Part shown: positions 1 through 6,460 of the stretch, one piece after another
Numbering within the stretch: position 1 is the stretch's first letter
Layout of the letters: the number at the start of each line of letters is the position of its first letter
Assembly: GCA_030837265.1 (NCBI GenBank)
Contig: JAUPKV010000572.1
Span: 1-13,385, forward strand
Source of the DNA: Methanobacteriota archaeon
GTDB lineage: Archaea > Halobacteriota > Methanosarcinia > Methanosarcinales > Methanosarcinaceae
Direction of reading: 5' to 3'
DNA length: 13,385 nucleotides
Made by a program: the position numbers and the translations under genes
The notes under the pieces: generated by a model
The model's input: the letters and a program-made list of their open reading frames with translations, nothing else
Databases searched by the model: none
Told to the model about the DNA's origin: nothing

Positions 1-234
1 AAAATATTTCAACTTCTTTTGAACATTAAATAGAAGGGATAATTAATAAGTTACATAATTGCGCAAATATTCAATAAAACTCTATAGTGTCAAAGTTCCA
101 AAGTTCTATGCAACCTATTGGCTTGTAGTAATAAATTTTCGGAAACCAGTCACACCTTCATTGAATATTTACCGGTTAAGAATAAAAAAGGCGAACTCAC
201 CAGTATCCTTAGATGCTCTATAAAAAAAATCCAA
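1..234. other. AT-rich stretch, no gene seen
   Basis: I see no supported gene here. A plus-strand frame opens near 118 from a TTG codon but runs antisense through the DUF4326 remnant, and its translation has no recognisable domain. The left edge is cut by the window. Confidence 0.5.
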
Positions 235-474
235 TTACGGATCGGAATTGAATTTTGGTGGGTAATATCCAGCCGTAATAATCAAAGATTTTTTTGCGAT
301 CTCTTCCGGTGTCATGGAACCAGAGATTGCAGCATTCAGGGTTTCGGGATGATCAGCAAGATATGCCAGAGAATTTCCATGACATCTGTTATCCGTTTTA
401 GAAACACACCAGCAGCCCAGAACTTTTCCTGAAAGCTCAGGAATATCTCTAAGTCGATGCGGATAAATTAACCT
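235..474 (-). pseudogene. DUF4326-type gene remnant, C-terminal part only
   Basis: A 79-codon open frame runs from just after a TGA (475-477) to a TAA (235-237). It has no ATG, GTG or TTG that could start it upstream of its key motif. Its translation contains GKVLGCWC, then CHGNSLAYLAD about seven residues later. This is the pattern G-K-x-L-G-C-W-C...C-H-G...L-A that I recognise from the C-terminal half of DUF4326 proteins. The N-terminal half of that domain (a glycine-rich segment with a GNPF-like motif) is not found in any frame up to the protease gene at 574. I infer a truncated, probably non-functional gene. The function of the family is not known to me. Recoding or an unusual start is possible but nothing seen supports it. 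Confidence 0.6.
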
Positions 475-573
475 TCAAAATCTATAAATGCCTCACTTTA
501 CCTTCTTAATCTTTCTTTTCAAATAGCAAGGTTTGCAGATGCAGAAATTGCTGCAGTTCCCGGAATGCTTTAA

Positions 574-1053
574 TTATTTTCCTAAGTTTAGGAGAATATT
601 AGACGAGATAGCAGTTCCCGTACAGTTATTTAACGTAATTGAAGACAAAAGCCCGATTACATTTCCTGCTTGCAGTATAGGAGAACCACTATCTCCCGGC
701 TGCGGCATATCAAATGCAGGAAAGCTCAAATAAAGCAATGAATTCCCGGCATTAATCACTCTGCACGCGATAACGTGCGTATCATTGACAAGTGAAGCGT
801 TTTCCAGTACTACTGCGCTGCCAAATTTTGTAGTTTCGAATGTACAGTCAGGAGGGATCTCTATCAGAGCCAGGTCAAAATTTTTGAAAAGCCTCTTAAC
901 CATAAATTCTCTTCCATCAACTGTCACACGGTCTCCTTCCCCGCGAAATATATGAGAAGCTGCGACTATGTAAGGCACTCCATTGAATAAGATCACTGCA
1001 CCAATGATACAGCGCATACCCTTATATAAAAAAAAGCTGCCTGATTTTATCAT
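574..1053 (-). CDS. Compact trypsin-like serine protease
   Basis: The 159-residue product has the three signatures of the chymotrypsin/trypsin fold in the right order: AASH with the catalytic His at 34, NFDLALI with Asp at 60, and GDSGSP with Ser at 122. The predicted triad is therefore complete. There is no signal peptide or membrane segment, so the enzyme should be cytoplasmic if it is not exported by another route. It is short for the fold, which usually needs about 180 residues or more, so loops must be minimal. The ATG at 1053 has no Shine-Dalgarno motif. An AT-rich TATA-like stretch lies near 1097-1107, so the message is probably short-leadered. Neighbours are a DUF4326 remnant and a possible small membrane peptide, and neither tells its substrate. 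A proteolytically inert or self-processing domain is the alternative. Confidence 0.75.
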   Translation of the reverse strand: MIKSGSFFLYKGMRCIIGAVILFNGVPYIVAASHIFRGEGDRVTVDGREFMVKRLFKNFDLALIEIPPDCTFETTKFGSAVVLENASLVNDTHVIACRVINAGNSLLYLSFPAFDMPQPGDSGSPILQAGNVIGLLSSITLNNCTGTAISSNILLNLGK

Positions 1054-1296
1054 ATATTTTCATCAATCTGCTTTTTGCTTGACCTGTGTATGGTATTACT
1101 TATATTTATTTTGGATTATCTCAACTTATTTTCCATAATTGTATCATTTAAATGGAATTTTTAAAATTCAGCCGTTTAGAAACACAAGTTAGAATTCAAA
1201 TTACTATTACCTCTAAATACTGACAAGATATTAAATACTAAATAGGGTTTCAAAAAAGCCAAAAATATTTCATGATATATAAGACGGAGAGATAAT

Positions 1297-1413
1297 ATGA
1301 AATCTTGGAAAGATTATCTAATTGCTGCTAGCATCTTTTCATTGTTGCTTGCTTTTCCTAAAATCCTAAATTGGCTACGCGTTAAACGGAACATTTTCAT
1401 TATGTGCCTTTGA
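1297..1413 (+). CDS. Possible 38-residue membrane peptide
   Basis: An ATG at 1297 opens 38 codons ending in TGA at 1411-1413. GGAGAG at 1286-1291 lies five bases before the start and resembles a ribosome-binding site. TATA-like runs occur at 1262-1270 and 1276-1282. The product begins MKSWKDY, has a hydrophobic stretch at about residues 8-20, then a proline and a basic segment (LRVKRN), and ends hydrophobic. This layout suggests a single short membrane helix with a positively charged flank. It is the only plus-strand candidate gene here, divergent from the protease gene and convergent with the beta-helix gene. I do not recognise it. A chance frame in AT-rich DNA is a real possibility. Confidence 0.3.
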   Translation: MKSWKDYLIAASIFSLLLAFPKILNWLRVKRNIFIMCL

Positions 1414-1437
1414 AAAATAAAGATTGAGCATTATCAC

Positions 1438-1444
1438 AAAAAAA
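1438..1444 (-). terminator. Oligo-T terminator of the beta-helix gene
   Basis: Seven T residues in a row on the minus strand lie about 35 bases past the stop codon of the beta-helix gene. Archaeal RNA polymerase commonly terminates at such T runs without needing a hairpin. Confidence 0.45.
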
Positions 1445-1477
1445 TAAGTATGCATTGAGATTATGTCTTGATTTGTT

Positions 1478-2848
1478 TTATTTGGTCAAGTCCAGAGGTC
1501 CGGCAGACAATGCTTCAACCCATGGAAAATCCTTTTTCAGAGACTCATTTTTGCTGACCTGTTCAACGAACCCCGGATCAACTTTAACATCAGATGTTGA
1601 GGTCGCATACATATAATTTCCACCTTTATTATTTGACAGGCAGTTATTTTCGAGTATAAACGAATGAGTATTATTCAACTTATTGAATATTGCATAACCT
1701 TTTCCGGCTGATCGGCTGGCCTGAGTATTAATTATAATATTGTTTTTTACAACAGTTATATAGCCTGAACCTGGGGCTGAAAATGAATCAACTTTCTTGT
1801 GTGCAATAGCTGCACCATAGCAGCCGTCGAATAGGTTATTTTCGATGAGAGTATTATTAAAACCATTGAGCACTATCCCGCCTGCCCATTCTGCACCCTG
1901 GTCAGTACCGGTCTTATAAAACTTGTTATCATGGATGTATACATTTTTAGCAGAGTCCATGGAATACTTAGATCCATAACCTGTGATCCAAATACCAGCC
2001 GCATTGGTCTTATTTAATAAATTGTTGCAGATCTCTATGTCGTCCATAATAGTTGCCGGATCGGACTTCTGAATTTCAATTCCCGCTCCTCCTTCCCCTT
2101 CAGATTCAATGACATTATTGTTGAATTTTACATGGTTGACATTGTAGATTCTTAAACCACTGTTAATTCTGGCTGTTATTTTATTGTTCCAGGCTTTCAC
2201 GTTTGTAGAATAGATGATATAGAGAGCATCATGCCCTAATTTGTAAACCGAGTTATTGTAAAACTGGATATTTGTACATCTTGTGGCCTTCAGCCCATCC
2301 CCGTGGCTGTCATGCATGTACATATCGTGAACTTGTATATTATCGGAATTAACAAAGAAGATCAGGTTGTAATATCCCTTTCCCATATATAATTCACTGT
2401 TATTGTTATGATTTCCATCAATCTCAAATCCTTTAATGATAACATTTTGATTTCCGGCACTATCCATTTGTGTAATTAAAGGCTTATCTTTCTTCCAGCC
2501 TGCTTTATCCTTAAGTTTAACAACAGCTGTGGAATCCCCTGCAAGGACAGTATTACTTCCTATGTAAAGGCTATCCGAGATGACATAGGTATTGGGACCC
2601 TGTAAATAAACAGTCGCATATTCCGGGTTTTCAACCACATATGCAAGAGCTTCATTTATCTCTACCTGGTCATCAATCCCATCACAGTTGAAGTTTCCAC
2701 TCCCATTGGTATTTACATAAACGATCTTACCGGAAGGTTTGGCTGACAGGAGGATAATTATAATTGCGACAATAAAAACAAGAACCAGGCTAATAACCAT
2801 TATTTTTTTTCGGCTTTCCCATCGACTTTTTGATTTTTCCTCATCCAT
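1478..2848 (-). CDS. Membrane-anchored right-handed beta-helix protein, disaggregatase-like
   Basis: The 456-residue product starts with a basic segment and one strong hydrophobic helix (about residues 16-36), predicting an N-terminal anchor with the body outside the cell. The body begins IVYVNTNGSGNFNCDGIDDQ and continues with many short repeats of the NNxIxxN/NVxIHDN kind (for example at about 217-245 and 299-345), typical of pectate-lyase-like parallel beta-helices. The segment with CDGIDDQVEINEAL followed by HGDGLKA and GHDALY resembles the Methanosarcina disaggregatase and its relatives. Those act on methanochondroitin, the matrix that holds Methanosarcina cells in clumps. I infer a polysaccharide lyase or binding protein of the cell surface. 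Catalytic residues cannot be assigned, and only the helix domain is present. Many N-x-S/T sites fit an extracellular glycoprotein. It lies 94 bases after a membrane acyltransferase gene on the same strand. Confidence 0.7.
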   Translation of the reverse strand: MDEEKSKSRWESRKKIMVISLVLVFIVAIIIILLSAKPSGKIVYVNTNGSGNFNCDGIDDQVEINEALAYVVENPEYATVYLQGPNTYVISDSLYIGSNTVLAGDSTAVVKLKDKAGWKKDKPLITQMDSAGNQNVIIKGFEIDGNHNNNSELYMGKGYYNLIFFVNSDNIQVHDMYMHDSHGDGLKATRCTNIQFYNNSVYKLGHDALYIIYSTNVKAWNNKITARINSGLRIYNVNHVKFNNNVIESEGEGGAGIEIQKSDPATIMDDIEICNNLLNKTNAAGIWITGYGSKYSMDSAKNVYIHDNKFYKTGTDQGAEWAGGIVLNGFNNTLIENNLFDGCYGAAIAHKKVDSFSAPGSGYITVVKNNIIINTQASRSAGKGYAIFNKLNNTHSFILENNCLSNNKGGNYMYATSTSDVKVDPGFVEQVSKNESLKKDFPWVEALSAGPLDLTK

Positions 2849-2890
2849 TTTGCATACCCAAATTATACTTAATTATTCTGTTTACATATT

Positions 2891-2896
2891 AAAAAA
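2891..2896 (-). terminator. Possible oligo-T terminator after the acyltransferase gene
   Basis: A run of six T residues on the minus strand sits in the 94-base spacer between the acyltransferase and the beta-helix gene. The same AT-rich spacer must also hold any promoter of the beta-helix gene (TTAATATG near 2885-2893), so the two genes may be separate transcripts. Confidence 0.25.
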
Positions 2897-2942
2897 TTTA
2901 ACTGTTTGAAAGATATACCAAATTCAGAGGATCAATATTCCG

Positions 2943-4097
2943 TCATTTAATTCTATTACTGGAACGGGCTTTGAGGCTTTTAAAGCTCTTAGAATAACTT
3001 CTCTTTCCTGCTAAGAGTGGGAAATATCTATTGATAAGAAAGATTACAGGCATCAGTCCAAGAAGATTTAGCACTGTTAAGGCTACTGCAAAAGAGGTTG
3101 TGTAAGCAAAACAATCGATACCCATATCAAAAATTAGTGAAGAAAGTTTGATAAGGATATCTTTCATAGGGAAGTGAAGTGCAAGCACAATCAGGCTGTT
3201 TCTCCCGTAGTACTCCAGTATTGCCACACTGCCTATTTTTTTTAATATATATACAAAAGTAAAGATTCCCGAAAAAGCCAGAAAATAAAATGAGAAGAAC
3301 TCTCCGTAGATCAGCCCACTCATGTTGATCTTATCTGTTGGATATTTCAGAAGGTAAGCAAAATATAGCAGGCTTACAAGGATAAAAAACACAGACACAA
3401 AATTTTCTATCCTGAAATACATATTGCTAAACTTCGAATTTGGATCACGGAAACAGGAACTATCACTGCGATTTTCGTTTGAGTCCAAAAGTATTCTGGA
3501 GTCTATAAGTCTTCTAAATAAATTTCCTGTTCCGTAGAAGACAACAGCGGTAAGTGCAACATCTGCGTTCCATGGCAGTCTGAAAGGGATATAAACTGAA
3601 TAAAGGTACCCTATGATTCCAGCCATGATAAGCCAGATTCCAAGTTTCACAGGCTGCCAAAAATATCTTTTCGCTAGCCCAAAAAAAAATAATTCGGTTA
3701 CAAAAAGACAGGTTAGGAACCAGAGGGGTCCATTATAAGAAATCATTGTAGTCTGGGAAAATATGATTGAATATACTATATGAAAGATGCCAGCTCCGAA
3801 AATCTTAAAACTTACAACTTCCGGAGTGTACAATTCATCAAGTAAAAAGTAAAAAAGGAGGGTAATTACTGCAAAAGCAAAGTAAGGTATGATAAGAGAC
3901 CTGAATCTTCGTTTTATGAAATTTGCAGCTGATTCCGAATATTTCACGAAATTGAATACGAATCCGGAAACGAAAAAGAAAAGCGGCATATGGAAAGAAA
4001 AAATGTAAGTATCAAGTGCCTGAGGGAGCATGTAGTGCGCAAATACTACAAGCAGGATTCCGAATCCCTTTAAGGCATCAATCCAGGCCAGTCTCAT
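2943..4097 (-). CDS. Acyltransferase family 3 membrane protein
   Basis: The 384-residue product is strongly hydrophobic, with about ten predicted membrane helices. Its start, RLAWIDALKGFGILLVVFAH, and the next motif SFHMPLFFFVSGF are hallmarks of the acyltransferase-3 family (PF01757), close to the NolL/fucose 4-O-acetylase group. The conserved histidines are His21 and His36. GPLWFLTCLFVTEL in the middle also fits. Such enzymes move acetyl or other acyl groups onto sugars of surface polysaccharides. The substrate cannot be read from the sequence. The disaggregatase-like neighbour makes a matrix polysaccharide a reasonable guess. The ATG has no Shine-Dalgarno motif, and a TATA-like box about 30 bases upstream implies an almost leaderless message. 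The C-terminus is basic and serine-rich. Confidence 0.85.
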   Translation of the reverse strand: MRLAWIDALKGFGILLVVFAHYMLPQALDTYIFSFHMPLFFFVSGFVFNFVKYSESAANFIKRRFRSLIIPYFAFAVITLLFYFLLDELYTPEVVSFKIFGAGIFHIVYSIIFSQTTMISYNGPLWFLTCLFVTELFFFGLAKRYFWQPVKLGIWLIMAGIIGYLYSVYIPFRLPWNADVALTAVVFYGTGNLFRRLIDSRILLDSNENRSDSSCFRDPNSKFSNMYFRIENFVSVFFILVSLLYFAYLLKYPTDKINMSGLIYGEFFSFYFLAFSGIFTFVYILKKIGSVAILEYYGRNSLIVLALHFPMKDILIKLSSLIFDMGIDCFAYTTSFAVALTVLNLLGLMPVIFLINRYFPLLAGKRSYSKSFKSLKARSSNRIK

Positions 4098-4124
4098 AAT
4101 AATCTTATAGAGTAAAGATTGATA

Positions 4125-4134
4125 TTATATAAAA
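4125..4134 (-). promoter_or_regulatory. TATA-like box of the acyltransferase gene
   Basis: The minus strand reads TTTTATATAA here. A start about 25 bases downstream would fall near 4104, only some seven bases before the ATG. This matches the absence of a ribosome-binding site and predicts a leaderless or nearly leaderless message. Confidence 0.4.
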
Positions 4135-4194
4135 AGAATTCTACAATTATTAAAAGCTCGTTATCTTTAATGTGATTTTTGAAGATATAACTTT

Positions 4195-4201
4195 AAAAAA
4201 A
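4195..4201 (-). terminator. Oligo-T run past pcc1
   Basis: Seven T residues on the minus strand lie about 180 bases past the pcc1 stop, beyond the inverted repeats at 4244-4312. This is the clearest candidate for the end of the long superoperon transcript. Confidence 0.3.
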
Positions 4202-4243
4202 CATTAATATTTTTTCATACTGTATTCAATGAGATTCTTTTAG

Positions 4244-4312
4244 AAGGTTTATCCCTTCTTTTAAAACCTTTCAAGTCTCCTCCAAAGGGCCTTTCTTTCC
4301 CTTAAAAGGGAA
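4244..4312. repeat. Two inverted repeats after pcc1
   Basis: AAGGTTT (4244-4250) is repeated inverted as AAACCTT (4264-4270) with a 13-base loop. TTCCCTT (4297-4303) and AAGGGAA (4306-4312) form a seven-base stem around AA. They fill the otherwise empty 286-base stretch between pcc1 and the acyltransferase gene, where the conserved cluster meets the accessory region. They may fold at the 3' end of the operon message and slow its decay. No mobile-element ends were recognised. Confidence 0.4.
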
Positions 4313-4383
4313 GTATTTACTGAGAATTTTATACTTGATCAGTTCCATTCCTTCATATGTTGCTGCTTATTCTGGCTATTTCT

Positions 4384-4623
4384 CTACGATGTAACTTCAA
4401 GAACTTCCTGGGCAATTTGAATAAGCCGGAACCAGGTGTTCAGAGCCGAACGGAGGGAAACGGGATCTTCAGCTTTTATGCTCAGCACCAACCTGTTAGC
4501 TTCCTCAAGTGAAAGGCTTATTGCAGATCGTTCTGAGAAATTATCATTAAGTTCGGGCTGGACAGCCCTGAAGATCATCTCAGCAGTCTCGGTTTCAAAA
4601 GCAAATTCTGCGAAAAGTCTCAA
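4384..4623 (-). CDS. pcc1: KEOPS complex subunit Pcc1
   Basis: The 79-residue product has the size and pattern of archaeal Pcc1: an N-terminal strand (RLFAEFAFETE), a helix beginning AEMIFRAVQPEL, a middle SLEEANRLVLSIKAED, and a final helix SLRSALNTWFRLIQIAQEVL. Pcc1 is the dimerising subunit of KEOPS, which with Kae1 makes the N6-threonylcarbamoyl group on A37 of tRNAs reading ANN codons. No ATG is in place. The start is TTG at 4623, preceded by GGGAGG with six bases between GGAGG and TTG, which is a strong site. It follows the Brix gene by 22 bases and is the last gene of the conserved cluster here. In many euryarchaea prefoldin beta lies nearby, and none is seen downstream in this window. 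Confidence 0.82.
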   Translation of the reverse strand: MRLFAEFAFETETAEMIFRAVQPELNDNFSERSAISLSLEEANRLVLSIKAEDPVSLRSALNTWFRLIQIAQEVLEVTS

Positions 4624-4645
4624 GAAATTCCTCCCAAAAAAAAAT

Positions 4646-5125
4646 TCAAAGTCCGTTTTTTTTAAAGCCTTTCATATTAAGCTTAAAAAGAGAATTCCTA
4701 TCACCTATAAAATCAATATACTTGTCTTCCGCAGCTATTAAAGTAGAGCGAGAAGGAAGTTGATCGATTTTATCGCTATCAACCTTTTGAAAGTGGAAAA
4801 AAGACTCGAGTGCGTCAGCAATCTCTCCCTCACCCGTTAGGACAGGTTCAGCATCGGGAAACCAGTACGAATCAACTTCCCCGGAATACCAGTCTGTAAA
4901 CCTGAGGGAAAAAAGGGACTTACCATTTTCGTCATAAAAGCTGAGTTCCCCCGGATTTCCGTGGTACTCGCCTATGACAATTAGAGGGCTGCCCTGGGCG
5001 AACTCCACTAACTCATGCATACCCATTTTTCCGCGATTTATGCACCTGCTGCCTGTAAATCTGGACAGCAATTTGCAAAGCGTCCGGGTCTTTGCAGAAG
5101 GTTTGCGAGAAGAAGTTATTAACAT
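4646..5125 (-). CDS. Brix-domain ribosome biogenesis protein
   Basis: The 159-residue product starts [20 protein letters not shown] and contains [29 protein letters not shown] and [10 protein letters not shown]. This is the archaeal single-Brix-domain protein, a relative of eukaryotic Imp4, Rpf1 and Brx1, which act in rRNA processing and assembly of ribosomal subunits. The ATG at 5125 is preferred because the family begins at this methionine. A TTG at 5140 would add five residues and overlap rpoP. The gene follows rpoP after only four bases, so translation is probably coupled. Its own ribosome-binding site is weak. The C-terminus ([18 protein letters not shown]) is basic. Confidence 0.85.
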   Translation of the reverse strand: MLITSSRKPSAKTRTLCKLLSRFTGSRCINRGKMGMHELVEFAQGSPLIVIGEYHGNPGELSFYDENGKSLFSLRFTDWYSGEVDSYWFPDAEPVLTGEGEIADALESFFHFQKVDSDKIDQLPSRSTLIAAEDKYIDFIGDRNSLFKLNMKGFKKNGL

Positions 5126-5129
5126 CTTC

Positions 5130-5267
5130 TTACTCGGCAATGACGCGTTTAATGGTCGTAGGGCGCTCTTTTACCAGAATTCGGTGTCCACAGTAGGGGC
5201 ACCTTATACCTGTGTACTCGTAGTCTATTTCGACTTTTTGTTTGCACCTGGTGCACTTATATCCCAT
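5130..5267 (-). CDS. rpoP: DNA-directed RNA polymerase subunit P
   Basis: A 45-codon gene with product [20 protein letters not shown] followed by [16 protein letters not shown] and ending RVIAE. The four cysteines (5, 8, 23, 26) form the zinc ribbon of archaeal RpoP, the counterpart of eukaryotic Rpb12. That subunit helps hold the polymerase assembly together near the Rpo3/Rpo10/Rpo11 platform. The length is normal for the family. The ATG at 5267 has GGATGTGG just upstream. It lies 20 bases after rpl37ae and four bases before the Brix gene, the usual archaeal order. Confidence 0.95.
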   Translation of the reverse strand: MGYKCTRCKQKVEIDYEYTGIRCPYCGHRILVKERPTTIKRVIAE

Positions 5268-5287
5268 ACTCCCACATCCTTATGAAT

Positions 5288-5590
<303 letters not shown>

Positions 5591-5598
5591 TTAAAACA

Positions 5599-5639
5599 TA
5601 AATGCTCAGTCAGCTTAGACCGTAATACTGGAGCATTTA
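5599..5639. repeat. Inverted repeat before rpl37ae
   Basis: TAAATGCTC (5599-5607) is matched by GAGCATTTA (5631-5639), nine perfect base pairs. AG and CT next to the arms extend it with one bulged base. The centre is at 5619. One arm abuts the TATA-like box at 5641-5648. It could be a DNA operator, or a hairpin in read-through RNA at the rrp42/rpl37ae border. Confidence 0.55.
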
Positions 5640-5640
5640 A

Positions 5641-5648
5641 TATTTATA
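5641..5648 (-). promoter_or_regulatory. TATA-like box of rpl37ae
   Basis: The minus strand reads TATAAATA within AAGTATAAATATTA. A start about 26 bases downstream would fall near 5619, giving a leader of about 40 bases. It is the best TATA match in the right part of the window. Confidence 0.55.
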
Positions 5649-5668
5649 CTTAATTCATCCTGCCTGAT

Positions 5669-6460
5669 CTATTCCTGCTTTACGAGTCCTTCCAGGTACA
5701 GTTCCCTCAGTTCGGCTCCCTTTTCGCGTGCAATATCGATAGCTTCCAGAATCTCTGATTCAGTGAAAGGGGCTGGACCCATTTTTTGCATACCGGCAAC
5801 AGACCCGTCTGAACTTGATACGATTGTCAATTTTGTATCACAAACCATCTCTTCGTCCAGTGAGGGATCAACCATTAGCTTTGAGCCTATCTTGGCAATA
5901 GTAATACCAACGGGTAGCTCTTTCATTGCGAGGGGAGCGTTCGGACCGATGCCGTGCTGCTCGTTCGGGACAGTTGTTGTCAAAAGAGCTGCAATGGCAG
6001 CCAGACATGAGGCATCAATAAGATTTCCGCTGTCATTAAGGATGTGGACATCGATAAAGACAATCCAGACAGACTCTCCATGCGTTATGCAAAGCTTTTT
6101 TACGTCAATTGCACCGGATTCTCGAATTCCCCTGTCTACAACTCTTGCCATTTCGATAGCTTCTTCTTTAGGGGGGCCCGGCTCAAATTCAGGAGATGCT
6201 ATAGGGTTAAGCTCCAGATTGGTAATAATCACACCTTCGTCCTGAGAGTCCGAAAAAGGAGTTCCTGTCTGGAGTTTAACCCCTACAAGAACCTGAGTTT
6301 CTCCTAAAGTTACCTTTGCTGAGCCTTCAGCTTTGATAACAACGTTTGTCTCAAGTTTGATGTCTCTGAAATCCTTAAACCCGCGTCCGTCCTGACGCTT
6401 TCCTTTTATCATAAGGTTATAAATAAAATCCTTTTTAAGAGTAGCAATAACTTCACTCAT
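5669..6460 (-). CDS. rrp42: Exosome subunit Rrp42
   Basis: The 263-residue product is an RNase PH-fold protein of the Rrp42 type. It has GKRQDGRGFKDFRDIKLE near the N-terminus, VLVGVKLQTGTPF, and the Rrp42-specific EFEPGPPKEEAIEMARVVDR. It lacks the GTRTAA phosphate-binding motif that is present in Rrp41, as expected for the non-catalytic partner. Three Rrp41-Rrp42 pairs form the hexameric ring of the archaeal exosome, where phosphorolytic 3'-5' decay and tailing of RNA take place. The ATG at 6460 overlaps the rrp41 stop as ATGA. A near-perfect site GAGGTGA lies six bases before the ATG, inside the end of rrp41. This arrangement fits equal synthesis of the two ring subunits. Confidence 0.95.
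   Translation of the reverse strand: MSEVIATLKKDFIYNLMIKGKRQDGRGFKDFRDIKLETNVVIKAEGSAKVTLGETQVLVGVKLQTGTPFSDSQDEGVIITNLELNPIASPEFEPGPPKEEAIEMARVVDRGIRESGAIDVKKLCITHGESVWIVFIDVHILNDSGNLIDASCLAAIAALLTTTVPNEQHGIGPNAPLAMKELPVGITIAKIGSKLMVDPSLDEEMVCDTKLTIVSSSDGSVAGMQKMGPAPFTESEILEAIDIAREKGAELRELYLEGLVKQE

Noticed and set aside
485..562. Minus-strand cysteine-rich frame ending KHSGNCSNFCICKPCYLKRK and a few more residues
   Set aside because: Only about 26 codons between stops, with no start before the cysteines; suggestive of a zinc motif but not enough for a gene or pseudogene call.
5763..6245. Plus-strand frame of 160 residues opposite rrp42
   Set aside because: Antisense shadow of a conserved exosome gene; no domain recognised.
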